DNA from: an uncultured Eubacteriales bacterium
GTDB lineage: Bacteria; Bacillota; Clostridia; Peptostreptococcales; Anaerovoracaceae
Direction of reading: 5' to 3'
DNA: 64,000 bases
Assembly (NCBI GenBank): GCA_949286985.1
Contig: CASEEM010000042.1
Location: forward strand, 31,993 to 95,992
How positions within the stretch are numbered: position 1 is the first letter of the stretch; each line of letters opens with the position of its first letter. The position numbers were made by a program, and so were the translations under genes. Shown here piece by piece: positions 48,659 through 56,644 of the stretch. The notes under the pieces were generated by a model that had not been told where the DNA came from, did not search any database, and saw only the letters and a program-made list of their open reading frames with translations.

Positions 48659-48743
48659 CGAGGGATTCCCGAGTGGCCAAAGGGGGCGGACTGTAAATCC
48701 GTTAGCTCAGCTTTCGATGGTTCGAATCCATCTCCCTCGACCA
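48659..48743 (+). tRNA. tRNA-Tyr(GTA)
   Basis: An 85-base tRNA with a long variable arm; anticodon GTA in loop CTGTAAA; acceptor CGAGGGA / TCCCTCG; encoded CCA. Confidence 0.96.
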
Positions 48744-48749
48744 AATTAT

Positions 48750-48824
48750 GCGGAAGTGGCTCAGGGGTAGAGCATCGCCTTGCCAAGGCGAGGGTCGCGA
48801 GTTCGAATCTCGTCTTCCGCTCCA
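48750..48824 (+). tRNA. tRNA-Gly(GCC)
   Basis: Anticodon GCC in loop TTGCCAA, acceptor GCGGAAG / CTTCCGC, encoded CCA. Confidence 0.96.
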
Positions 48825-48833
48825 TTTTTTTTC

Positions 48834-48907
48834 GCGGATGTAGTTCAATGGTAGAACTTCAGCCTTCCAAGCTGATAGCGTGAGTTCGATTCTCATCATC
48901 CGCTCCA
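48834..48907 (+). tRNA. tRNA-Gly(TCC)
   Basis: Anticodon TCC in loop CTTCCAA, acceptor GCGGATG / CATCCGC, encoded CCA. Confidence 0.96.
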
Positions 48908-48910
48908 TGC

Positions 48911-48987
48911 GGGCCCATAGCTCAGTTGGATAGAGCAACGGCCTTCTAAGCCGTGTGTCCGGGGTTCGAATCCCTGTGGGCTCACCA
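48911..48987 (+). tRNA. tRNA-Arg(TCT)
   Basis: Anticodon TCT in loop CTTCTAA, acceptor GGGCCCA / TGGGCTC with one G-T pair, encoded CCA. Reads AGA/AGG. Confidence 0.95.
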
Positions 48988-49023
48988 TCCATAAAATGAA
49001 TATGCGGCAGACGATCTTGATTA

Positions 49024-49099
49024 TGGGGTATAGCCAAGTGGTTGAGGCAACGGACTTTGACTCCGTGATTCGTAGGTTCGACTCCCACTACCCCAGCCA
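49024..49099 (+). tRNA. tRNA-Gln(TTG)
   Basis: Anticodon TTG in loop CTTTGAC, acceptor TGGGGTA / TACCCCA, the U1-A72 start usual for glutamine tRNA, encoded CCA. Confidence 0.96.
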
Positions 49100-49102
49100 T
49101 GA

Positions 49103-49178
49103 GACCCATTAGCTCAGGCGGTAGAGCACTTGACTTTTAATCAAGGTGTCCGGAGTTCGAATCTCCGATGGGTCACCA
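49103..49178 (+). tRNA. tRNA-Lys(TTT)
   Basis: Anticodon TTT in loop CTTTTAA, acceptor GACCCAT / ATGGGTC, encoded CCA. Confidence 0.96.
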
Positions 49179-49190
49179 TTTTCTATATTC

Positions 49191-49279
<89 letters not shown>

Positions 49280-49296
49280 AGACACCATAAATCTTT

Positions 49297-49389
49297 GGAG
49301 AAGTACTCAAGAGGCTGAAGAGGACGGTTTGCTAAACCGTTAGGGTTCGATATAGGGCCGCATGGGTTCGAATCCCATCTTCTCCGCCA
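49297..49389 (+). tRNA. tRNA-Ser(GCT)
   Basis: Class II tRNA of 93 bases; anticodon GCT in loop TTGCTAA; acceptor GGAGAAG / CTTCTCC; encoded CCA. Confidence 0.95.
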
Positions 49390-49412
49390 TATTTACAAAT
49401 CAATATACCTAT

Positions 49413-49488
49413 AGGGGTATAGCTCAGTTGGTAGAGCAGTGGTCTCCAAAACCACGTGCCGAGGGTTCGAGTCCTTCTGCCCCTGCCA
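49413..49488 (+). tRNA. tRNA-Trp(CCA)
   Basis: Anticodon CCA in loop CTCCAAA, acceptor AGGGGTA / TGCCCCT with one G-T pair, encoded CCA end. Confidence 0.95.
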
Positions 49489-49494
49489 ATTTGT

Positions 49495-49571
49495 CGGGGT
49501 GTAGCGCAGTTTGGTAGCGCAACTGGTTCGGGATCAGTGGGTCGCAGGTTCAAATCCTGCCACCCCGACCA
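49495..49571 (+). tRNA. tRNA-Pro(CGG)
   Basis: Anticodon CGG in loop TTCGGGA, acceptor CGGGGTG / CACCCCG, encoded CCA. Nearly identical in body to the next tRNA, suggesting duplication. Confidence 0.95.
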
Positions 49572-49596
49572 ATTTTTCAAACTTTATAGGTAGTTT

Positions 49597-49673
49597 CGGG
49601 GTGTAGCGCAGCTTGGTAGCGCAACTGGTTTGGGACCAGTGGGCCGCGGGTTCAAATCCTGCCACCCCGACCA
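49597..49673 (+). tRNA. tRNA-Pro(TGG)
   Basis: Anticodon TGG in loop TTTGGGA, acceptor CGGGGTG / CACCCCG, encoded CCA. Confidence 0.95.
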
Positions 49674-49683
49674 CCATTATCCT

Positions 49684-49760
49684 GGGCCATTAGCTCAGTT
49701 GGTCAGAGCAGTCGGCTCATAACCGATAGGTCCCGGGTTCAAGTCCCTGATGGCCCACCA
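49684..49760 (+). tRNA. tRNA-Met(CAT), elongator type
   Basis: Anticodon CAT in loop CTCATAA, acceptor GGGCCAT / ATGGCCC fully paired and no GGG/CCC anticodon stem, so it is not the initiator. A tRNA-Ile with lysidine-modified CAT cannot be excluded from sequence. Confidence 0.88.
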
Positions 49761-49771
49761 CAATTTAATAT

Positions 49772-49847
49772 GCCCAGATAGCTCAGTTGGTAGAGCAAGG
49801 GACTGAAAATCCCTGTGTCCTTGGTTCGACTCCGAGTCTGGGCACCA
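49772..49847 (+). tRNA. tRNA-Phe(GAA)
   Basis: Anticodon GAA in loop CTGAAAA, acceptor GCCCAGA / TCTGGGC, encoded CCA. Last of the cluster, 14 bases before the terminator. Confidence 0.96.
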
Positions 49848-49861
49848 TTGTTAAATGGGAC

Positions 49862-49899
49862 GATCCTTCATCTTCGGATGAAGGATCTTTTTTATTTTT
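49862..49899 (+). terminator. terminator of the tRNA cluster
   Basis: Perfect 11-bp stem GATCCTTCATC / GATGAAGGATC with a TTCG tetraloop and a long T-rich tail. Confidence 0.92.
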
Positions 49900-49971
49900 T
49901 GTATTTGTTGGTATTGTTGCTTCCTCTTCGTGCTCTTGCGGACGGATTGTACTGAAGGGGAATTTTTGTTT

Positions 49972-49980
49972 TGGTAGACT
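49972..49980 (+). promoter_or_regulatory. possible extended -10 for the Tad locus
   Basis: TGGTAGACT, a TGn-extended -10 with a 4-of-6 core match, 60 bases before the first Tad gene. No good -35 is seen. The rest of 49900-50040 holds nothing else recognisable. Confidence 0.3.
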
Positions 49981-50040
49981 CTTGTTAACGAAGAAAGCCA
50001 ACAGACAGCATGAAGCAACCGCGGAACGGAGGCGAGGAAT

Positions 50041-51033
50041 TTGAGATTGTTGATGTTCTTTTATGATCGGATCTATCTTGAAGCATTTCTTAAAGCCTCT
50101 GCTCGGCACCAAAAGGACCTCTGCTTGGAGGTGATTGAGACTGCGGAAGATTTTGTTCATTTGATGGAGTCGGTTAAGGAAGGGAATACCGGAATTCTCC
50201 GTGATACACTTCTCCTTACCGACCATTCTCCCGATGATTTCACGAGGCCGATTCGAGAGCTGCTGAAGGATCGCATTGTCTGTTTGACCGAATATCCCGA
50301 AGAGCCTTTAGAACATACGGGAGGAATCAAACAAATATTCCGTTATCAACGATTCTCAAAGATTCTTGCCGACCTCAAACTCTGCATGAATGATCTCTCA
50401 GGAAAACCTTTATTGAAGAACAGTCGTACGATTGCTGTGATCTCTGACGGATCGCTCCGGGCGGATGCACTTTATGATTCTTATTCGGAATTCCTGTTAA
50501 AGCAGCTGGCTGCGAATGAGGATCTAAAGGTCTTAGTATTTGATCTCCGAGCGTTTCGAAGGGAGCCCGGAATCGACAGTCAGGATTATGATGATGAGAA
50601 TCGATGGATGATGGCCCGCTATTATTACGATGCGGTTGCACAGAAGAAACGAGATACCGATGGCTTTTATATCCAAGATGAAGCATCGATCTATCATTTT
50701 CGCGGAGGATACGGTCTCAATTCATTTCTGGAACTCAGCGAAGAAGAGAGAACCGAAGTGCTTCAATCGATGGAAAGCGGGCCCTTTCATTTTGTCCTTT
50801 ATGATATCGGAGCGGAGCTAACGAGGGAGAATCTCTCAATCGTACGCCACGTCGATATACTTATTATGGTTACCCAGAATCAAGATTTTGAATATCTTCT
50901 TCAGAGCGAACTTTCTTTTGACAAGGAGAAGCAGCGACCGACTCTGCTGATTACACCTGTTTTTGATCTTGAAGAGAGTATGCTTCATTGTGCGGAAGAA
51001 CATATGAAAATCATCATGGATCAGGAATCATAG
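50041..51033 (+). CDS. TadZ/CpaE-like protein without a P-loop
   Basis: A 330-residue protein at the head of the Tad genes. An N-terminal receiver-like half (about 1-120) leads into a MinD/ParA-like half. The strand that should carry the Walker A loop reads RTIAVISDGSLRADALYDSY (about 128-147) with no GKT, while a Walker-B-like strand FHFVLYDIGAEL survives near 252-263, as does VDILIMVTQ. TadZ normally places the Tad machine at the pole and often binds ATP; this one probably cannot. The start is TTG behind GGAGG. The identification rests on position and residual fold. Confidence 0.6.
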   Translation: MRLLMFFYDRIYLEAFLKASARHQKDLCLEVIETAEDFVHLMESVKEGNTGILRDTLLLTDHSPDDFTRPIRELLKDRIVCLTEYPEEPLEHTGGIKQIFRYQRFSKILADLKLCMNDLSGKPLLKNSRTIAVISDGSLRADALYDSYSEFLLKQLAANEDLKVLVFDLRAFRREPGIDSQDYDDENRWMMARYYYDAVAQKKRDTDGFYIQDEASIYHFRGGYGLNSFLELSEEERTEVLQSMESGPFHFVLYDIGAELTRENLSIVRHVDILIMVTQNQDFEYLLQSELSFDKEKQRPTLLITPVFDLEESMLHCAEEHMKIIMDQES

Positions 51034-51074
51034 CGCACGATTGTCGAATGTTATAACAGTATGAAAGGAGCAGG

Positions 51075-52352
51075 ATGTTTCATAGGCGTAGGGTGGTCCG
51101 TCAATACGGAGAAGAGATTGAAATGTTGACGAAACGAGCCAGGCAGCAGTTTGATGAGGATAAGGATAAACAGATGCGAAGCGGCGAATCGATACATCGA
51201 GAGATTGAGGAATTGTGCTTCGCAGCCTTTTCGGAAGTATCCATCGCGATCTCCGATTTGCCCTTCGTGATAGAAGAGGTCTATGAGCGCATCGCTTATC
51301 CTTATTCGATCTTGACTCCCTTCCTGAATGATCCGTCGGTGAATGAGATTATGGTGAACGGTCCGCATGCCGTATTCATCGAACGAAAAGGCTCTATTGA
51401 AGTTGTCGATCGCGCTTTCTGTTCGGAGCAGGAAGTCGAAGATCTCATACGTATGTTTGCTCAGGATGTTCATCGAGAGGTCAACGAATCACATCCTATT
51501 GTCGATGCGCGTCTCCCCACCGGTTATCGTGTAAACGGCGTGCTGAAAGCGGTAGCTCTTAACGGTCCGATTTTGACGATTAGAAAATTCTCCGGCAAGA
51601 AGATCACAATGGAGGATTTGATCGAATCCGGGAGTATCAGCGAGGAATGTGCGGATTTCTTAATGGAATTAGCGGCATCGGGATATAACCTCTTTGTGAG
51701 CGGCGGAACGTCTTCGGGAAAGACGACCTTTCTCAATGCGCTTGCTGATGCTGTCGATGAATCGGAAAGAGTCATCATCATTGAAGACTCGGCGGAGCTT
51801 TCCTTTCCTCATCTCAAGAACCTGGTCCATCTCGAATGTAAAAGTGCGAATTCCGTAGGAAAAGGTGAGGTCACGATGACAGATTTAATCAAGAGCAGTC
51901 TCCGCATGAGGCCGGATCGCATCATCGTCGGTGAAGTTCGCGGAAAGGAGGTGATTGATATGATTCAGGCGATGTCAACAGGACATGACGGGAGCATGTC
52001 CACCGGGCACGGCAATTCCATCAAAGGAATGCTGCAGCGGCTTGCAACGATGTATACGATGGGGAGCAAAATTCCGCTGCCTTCGATTGAACGTCAAATT
52101 GCCAATGCCATTGATATTTTCATCCATTTGCGTCGTGATGCGAAAGGAGCAAGAAAGGTCGTGGAAGTGGCGGAACTGGTCGGATATGAGAAGGGAGAAT
52201 ATGTTCTTCACTACCTCTATCAAACAGAGAATGAGAAATTGGTAAGAACCGATGAAAATCTCGTTCATCAGGAGAAGCTTCTTCGTTACCGAGAAATGAA
52301 GGAAAGAGCGAGAGACGGAAGTCATCCGAGGAAGGTTCGCAATGAATTATAA
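51075..52352 (+). CDS. tadA: CpaF/TadA-family secretion ATPase
   Basis: Hexameric motor ATPase that powers Tad pilus assembly or export, 425 residues. Walker [10 protein letters not shown] is at 210-218, the Asp box follows in IIEDSAEL, Walker B is [15 protein letters not shown], and the His box [12 protein letters not shown] is intact, so it should be active. The N-terminal domain (about 40-170) contains [12 protein letters not shown] and [20 protein letters not shown] precedes the ATG. It overlaps the next gene by 11 bases, a sign of coupling. Confidence 0.93.
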   Translation: MFHRRRVVRQYGEEIEMLTKRARQQFDEDKDKQMRSGESIHREIEELCFAAFSEVSIAISDLPFVIEEVYERIAYPYSILTPFLNDPSVNEIMVNGPHAVFIERKGSIEVVDRAFCSEQEVEDLIRMFAQDVHREVNESHPIVDARLPTGYRVNGVLKAVALNGPILTIRKFSGKKITMEDLIESGSISEECADFLMELAASGYNLFVSGGTSSGKTTFLNALADAVDESERVIIIEDSAELSFPHLKNLVHLECKSANSVGKGEVTMTDLIKSSLRMRPDRIIVGEVRGKEVIDMIQAMSTGHDGSMSTGHGNSIKGMLQRLATMYTMGSKIPLPSIERQIANAIDIFIHLRRDAKGARKVVEVAELVGYEKGEYVLHYLYQTENEKLVRTDENLVHQEKLLRYREMKERARDGSHPRKVRNEL

Positions 52353-53082
52353 CCGTTATGAATTCAGCCGCCGAGAGGAAATACTCTTTCATATGGGCTT
52401 GCTTCTCATCGGTATTCTTGTTTCTTATCTCTTTTATCGGAATATTCTCGGCGCCCCGATAGTATTTCTGCTTCGTAAGAGAATTCGATCATATGTGAAG
52501 GAAGAACTCATTATCCGACAAAAAAGCGACTTCCTGGAGCAATTTAAAGATCTGCTGTTCGTATTGTCGACCTCCTTCTCAGCCGGCCGTGGAATGGCGG
52601 ATGCTCTCGGAGAGGCGGTCCTTTCGATGAAAGATATTTACGGAGAGGACAGCCGTCTTGTGCGCGAGATCCAACATATGCATGATCGAATGAAGATTTC
52701 AAAGGAGAGGGAGGAAGATGTTCTCCAAGATCTGGCAGAGCGGACAGGGCTGGAAGATGTCATGGATTTCGTCATCATTTTCGAGATATGCAGGGATACG
52801 GGCGCCGCTCTCGTATCAGCACTCAATAAAGCAGCCGGAGTGATTATTGAAAAGATGACCATTGAAGAAGAAATCCGTGAGATTGTGCGCAGGAAGCAGT
52901 CGGAAGGAATGATTCTGTTTCTGATGCCGCCGGTCGTCATTCTGTTCTTAAATCTATTAGCACCGGATTATCTCGCACCTCTTTATGAAACGATTCCGGG
53001 GAGATGCCTTATGACCGGAGTGATCGCAGCAACTGTCGGAATTTACGGAATGATTCGCAGAATTATCCGTGTTCAAGTGTAG
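52342..53082 (+). CDS. tadB: TadB-like type II secretion F-domain membrane protein
   Basis: A 246-residue inner-membrane platform protein. One membrane segment near 15-32 precedes a cytoplasmic F domain (about 70-190, with FKDLLFVLSTSFSAGRGMADAL), followed by two C-terminal membrane helices (about 192-208 and 220-238). It normally pairs with TadC above the TadA motor. The overlap with tadA and the 8-base gap to tadC indicate one operon. Confidence 0.8.
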   Translation: MNYNRYEFSRREEILFHMGLLLIGILVSYLFYRNILGAPIVFLLRKRIRSYVKEELIIRQKSDFLEQFKDLLFVLSTSFSAGRGMADALGEAVLSMKDIYGEDSRLVREIQHMHDRMKISKEREEDVLQDLAERTGLEDVMDFVIIFEICRDTGAALVSALNKAAGVIIEKMTIEEEIREIVRRKQSEGMILFLMPPVVILFLNLLAPDYLAPLYETIPGRCLMTGVIAATVGIYGMIRRIIRVQV

Positions 53083-53090
53083 GAGTAAGG

Positions 53091-54101
53091 ATGGATGACA
53101 AGAGGAAGGGATATAAAGTTAAAGCAGCTCTTGCCAAGTTGACCGAGAAGCAAAGGAAGGATCTTCTGACGATTACACTTCTTTTCATCGGATTGCTCTT
53201 CTTGCTTCTCCTAAGGAATCCCGAGAGCGGATCCTACGTCGTCAACCAAAAAGGTGAGGTTACGACTATCGTTCGAAATGAGGAGAGCAAGTCCGGGGAA
53301 TATCATGTGCTCGCGGAACTGTACGGTGAAGGTGGACGAGAGGAAAAGGAAATCGAAATCGTATTAGATCCTCCTTCATCAGAAAAGGAGGCAAAGGATG
53401 TTGATTCGGACGAGAGAGAAGATCAAAGCGCATGGCTGCTCGAACAAGTGATTGCGGAGATCGAGGCCTCGGAAGCGATGTCCGTAAAACTTCCGTCTGC
53501 ACTGGAGGACGGGACGAAGGTCCGCTGGCACCTTGTGAAAGAAAGGGATTATACACCGTTAGCACTTGCTGTCGGATATTTCCTTCTGATTCCGGTGCTC
53601 CTTCAAAACGGAAGATATGAACGGAAGAAAGCTGAAGCAGCCACGAGGAACGAGATTCTGGCAGACCTGCCGCGATTCACGAATCAGCTTCTTCTCATGA
53701 TGAATGCCGGTCTTATTTTGAAAGATGCACTGGAACATATTGCCGGATGTTACGAAAGGAAGGATGAAAGGGATTTGAGCCTTCTTGAAAGGGAAGTCTG
53801 TGCGATGGTGAAGAAGGACGGATGGGAGAAGCAGAGTGCAGCAACACATTTCACGGAGCTGGCAAGGAAATATTCCGTGAAGGAGCTCATGAGATTGGCA
53901 ACCATATTGAGAGAAAATGAAAGAAAAGGAATCAATATTATCGAACCTCTCGAGCGTGAGAGCGAATACCTATTCGAGCATCGCAAACTGATGGGGAAAG
54001 AGCAGGGCAAAAGAATTGATCTGAAGATGTCTTATCCGCTCGCCTGTTTGCTATTTCTGTTGATTGTTATAACGATGGCGCCGACCATGTTGTCATTATA
54101 G
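53091..54101 (+). CDS. tadC: TadC-like F-domain membrane protein with an inserted outside domain
   Basis: A 336-residue platform protein. A first membrane helix (about 25-42) is followed by roughly 110 hydrophilic residues, then a second helix (about 154-171), the cytoplasmic F domain (about 180-310, LPRFTNQLLLMMNAGLILKD) and a last helix (about 314-332). The hydrophilic stretch is Glu/Asp-rich and lies on the outside in the simplest topology; ordinary TadC has no such domain. ATG at 53091 follows AGGAGTAAGG. The product is therefore a divergent TadC; its function in assembly is inferred. Confidence 0.72.
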   Translation: MDDKRKGYKVKAALAKLTEKQRKDLLTITLLFIGLLFLLLLRNPESGSYVVNQKGEVTTIVRNEESKSGEYHVLAELYGEGGREEKEIEIVLDPPSSEKEAKDVDSDEREDQSAWLLEQVIAEIEASEAMSVKLPSALEDGTKVRWHLVKERDYTPLALAVGYFLLIPVLLQNGRYERKKAEAATRNEILADLPRFTNQLLLMMNAGLILKDALEHIAGCYERKDERDLSLLEREVCAMVKKDGWEKQSAATHFTELARKYSVKELMRLATILRENERKGINIIEPLERESEYLFEHRKLMGKEQGKRIDLKMSYPLACLLFLLIVITMAPTMLSL

Positions 54102-54111
54102 GAGGGAATGT

Positions 54112-54306
54112 ATGAAAAAGCTGAATATTTCGGTAATGTCGTTTTGCCGCCTTATCGGAAAGAAAATGGAGAGTCGTGAGGGAATGGAGCTTGTGCAGGT
54201 GGCTATCCTCATTGCGATTGCCGTGGGACTCGGCATCATTTTCAAAAATGAAATCACATCTTTTGTCAACCAGACCTTTGAATCGCTGGATGCGAGTAAG
54301 TTTTAG
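54112..54306 (+). CDS. Flp1-family type IVb pilin
   Basis: A 64-residue pilin-like protein. A short basic leader ends at REG (G24), then a hydrophobic helix VQVAILIAIAVGLGIIF and the tail FKNEITSFVNQTFESLD, the pattern of Flp1 pilins. If cleavage is after G24, the +5 residue is Gln (Q29) where pilins usually have Glu; the only nearby Glu is at +2 (E26). AGGAGG precedes the ATG, 10 bases after tadC. No prepilin peptidase gene is in the window, so processing would need one elsewhere. Confidence 0.75.
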   Translation: MKKLNISVMSFCRLIGKKMESREGMELVQVAILIAIAVGLGIIFKNEITSFVNQTFESLDASKF

Positions 54307-54631
54307 TAAGAAATGGAAGAACCGGAGAGGCGAACAGATGGTCGAAGCTTCTTTGGTTCTTCCTGCCATTATATTGATTACCGTATTGATTCTTCGTCTC
54401 TTTACTTTCTATTTACAAATTCTTACTACACAGATTCAAGGACACCAAAAAATAATGGAACGAGCGAGAAATGAACGCGGTATTCAAATACTGCGGGATG
54501 AAGAGACACTCAGCATGATTCAAAGCGGAATTTTTGAAGGGAAACTCGATGAAACGATGGAGTGGGAATGGTACAACTTCAGTGAAGACGCGATGGTCCG
54601 CGCGGAAGCGGTTATTGCATCGAATGAATGA
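54290..54631 (+). CDS. TadE-like minor pilin
   Basis: A 113-residue protein with a basic N-terminus, a class III type signal (G14 then EQMVE with Glu E19 at +5) and the hydrophobic helix ASLVLPAIILITVLILRLF, followed by a short soluble tail. This is the TadE/TadF pseudopilin layout. The ATG at 54290 overlaps the flp gene by 17 bases and has a weak ribosome site; an ATG at 54338 has a better one but would cut the leader and the cleavage glycine, so the longer form is preferred. Confidence 0.68.
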   Translation: MRVSFSKKWKNRRGEQMVEASLVLPAIILITVLILRLFTFYLQILTTQIQGHQKIMERARNERGIQILRDEETLSMIQSGIFEGKLDETMEWEWYNFSEDAMVRAEAVIASNE

Positions 54632-55898
54632 CCGCAGAGGTTCGGCATTCGTTTTGCTCTCATTAATCTTTGCTTCCTTGACCCTTTTGGTTGCCGCTTC
54701 CGTTACGGGGTCACGCACGGTGACGGTGAAGAGTCAGACGAAAGCTTATTCGGTTCTCTGGTCGCGGGCCATCCTGTCGGAATATGATATTCACCTCTTT
54801 GAGGATTACGGAATCATGGCTTATCACGGAAATGATGCCGAGGTCAAGAAGAAACTTCAAAGCTATTACTGTTATTCCTTTCATAACGGACTTCAGATGG
54901 ATAATCCATCCATTCGCGTCGATCTCGGAGCATGGAGCATGGGAGATATGGATAATATGCGAAAAGCGGTCAGGCGTTCCGCTCTTTCAGCAGGGGCCAA
55001 GGCGTTGCTTGATCGGAAGAACAAGATATCTTATCGAGAAGGGGAACGGGAAGAAAACCGTACGGTAAAGAATCCGGTCGTGATAGATACCCTGCCTTCC
55101 GGAGAAAAGGTGAATTCGGGAAGCCTGAAGGCTGTTTATGAGAAATTCAAAGATGGAGAGGGTTTTGAAGCAATCAAGGAAGGAGCGAAGAATCAGGCAG
55201 CGGAGATTCTGTTCATTCGAGAATATTTCGGTTCTCATCTCTATGCCGCTTCTTCGCGCGAATCCTATTTCAGAAATGAATGGGAATATGTCATCGAAGG
55301 AGAATTGGATGATCATAAGAATCTCCGAGGCGTCCGTACGAAACTGGGTCTTCTTCGAACAGCATTAAATATCTATGCACTTCACCAAGATAGGGAGAAG
55401 GTGGCTGCCGTCGATGCGATTTCGATATTGCTCGCGCCGGAAGCTTCCGTTCTTGTACGTGAGACGGTTTTAGCAGCGTGGGCAGCACTGGAAGCGGAAG
55501 ATGATGTGCAGGCTCTTTTGGATGGTAAGCGGATTCCTCTCATCAAGGGAAAAGGTGACTGGTTTACGTCTTTCGGAGATCTCAAGGATCGCGGCGATTT
55601 GCTTCAGGACCTTGATGAGGAGGTTCGACAGGAATTTATGAATAGCAGTGAGGGAGAATCCGTTTCCTCCGGTGCATATGAAGAAGTGAAGGACGGACAG
55701 AATTATGAAGATTATCTGCTCTTCTTGGTAACTTTGGTTGATGAGGATACCAGACTTCTTCGCATGATGGATTTGATAGCATTGAACATGAAGTATCGAT
55801 ATTATGATGATTTTAATTGGGAGGAATATTATACGGGAGTCAGTTTCGATGTTAAAACGTTTACTCAATCAATCGAAGCAGAGGATCATTACCGATAA
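54624..55898 (+). CDS. membrane-anchored Tad-locus protein (resembles DUF5702)
   Basis: A 424-residue protein with an N-terminal anchor (RRGSAFVLLSLIFASLTLLVA, residues 4-24) and a long extracytoplasmic part beginning SRAILSEYDIHLFEDYGIMA, which resembles the conserved start of clostridial DUF5702 proteins found in Tad loci. No catalytic motif is visible. It overlaps the TadE-like gene by eight bases and the next gene by 50. It could be the TadG equivalent. Its role is unknown. Confidence 0.6.
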   Translation: MNDRRGSAFVLLSLIFASLTLLVAASVTGSRTVTVKSQTKAYSVLWSRAILSEYDIHLFEDYGIMAYHGNDAEVKKKLQSYYCYSFHNGLQMDNPSIRVDLGAWSMGDMDNMRKAVRRSALSAGAKALLDRKNKISYREGEREENRTVKNPVVIDTLPSGEKVNSGSLKAVYEKFKDGEGFEAIKEGAKNQAAEILFIREYFGSHLYAASSRESYFRNEWEYVIEGELDDHKNLRGVRTKLGLLRTALNIYALHQDREKVAAVDAISILLAPEASVLVRETVLAAWAALEAEDDVQALLDGKRIPLIKGKGDWFTSFGDLKDRGDLLQDLDEEVRQEFMNSSEGESVSSGAYEEVKDGQNYEDYLLFLVTLVDEDTRLLRMMDLIALNMKYRYYDDFNWEEYYTGVSFDVKTFTQSIEAEDHYR

Positions 55899-56634
55899 AA
55901 GAGGTTCTTATATCGTAGAAACGGCTTTGGGATTGCCTTTGCTTTTGACCGTGATGGTTGTGCTTGCGTCGGTCATCCTCATGTATGCAGCCATCGAGGG
56001 GACGACTTTTATCGGCGTCAATGAGATGAGACTTGCAGCAATCGAAGCGCGGAAGCGAACGGTGCAGCCGGAGCTTCCTTTCCTGATAGAACAAAAGACG
56101 ACGGATGAATACGGAAGAATCAGGAATATCAGTGTCCTGGAATACGGATATCGCAGCTATCGATACGGGATTGATGAGCTTATCTATCTTCGCTTGAATG
56201 TGGAGATGGCAACCGAGAATCCTCTCTCACTCCGAGCAGAAGCAGCTCAGGAAATCTCCTATATTACGCGAGCCTATGTCGGGAAGGAGCGAAGGCTTTA
56301 TCCGATGTCACAGGCTCGCATGGAGAGCCGGGAAGGGGAGGCAGTCTTCGTCTTTCCGGAAAGCGGAGAACATTATCATCAAGAGAATTGCACTTATAAC
56401 CGAGCTCAATATCGATCGGGAACGCTGACGGAACAAATAAGAAGGAAATATAAGCCTTGCGATGCCTGTGACAGTGAATCTGTGAGACCCGGATCGACAA
56501 TCTATTATTTCCCTCTTTACGGGGAGCATTATCATAAGAAAGGGTGCCGTTCATTGGAAAGACGTTCCGTGGAGATGGAACTCGAAGTGGCGGAGAGGAG
56601 AGGATATCGTCCTTGTTCCAAATGCGGCGGATAG
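55849..56634 (+). CDS. pilin-like protein with two HxHx3C-x22-CxxC motifs
   Basis: A 261-residue protein. The leader ends in RG (G19) followed by SYIVE with Glu E24 at +5, then the hydrophobic helix LGLPLLLTVMVVLASVILMY: a TadE-like class III signal. The C-terminal 100 residues hold two repeats, each with FP, GEHYH, a cysteine and a CxxC: H175/H177/C181/C204/C207 and H227/H229/C233/C256/C259. Spacing is identical (HxHx3C, 22 residues, CxxC), which suggests two zinc or other metal sites, exposed outside the cell. ATG at 55849 behind GGGAG, inside the previous gene. No named function known to me. Confidence 0.65.
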   Translation: MLKRLLNQSKQRIITDKRGSYIVETALGLPLLLTVMVVLASVILMYAAIEGTTFIGVNEMRLAAIEARKRTVQPELPFLIEQKTTDEYGRIRNISVLEYGYRSYRYGIDELIYLRLNVEMATENPLSLRAEAAQEISYITRAYVGKERRLYPMSQARMESREGEAVFVFPESGEHYHQENCTYNRAQYRSGTLTEQIRRKYKPCDACDSESVRPGSTIYYFPLYGEHYHKKGCRSLERRSVEMELEVAERRGYRPCSKCGG

Positions 56635-56644
56635 GAGAGAATCG

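Noticed and set aside
49787-50044. 85-codon plus-strand frame after tRNA-Phe
   Set aside because: It starts within tRNA-Phe and reads through the terminator stem.
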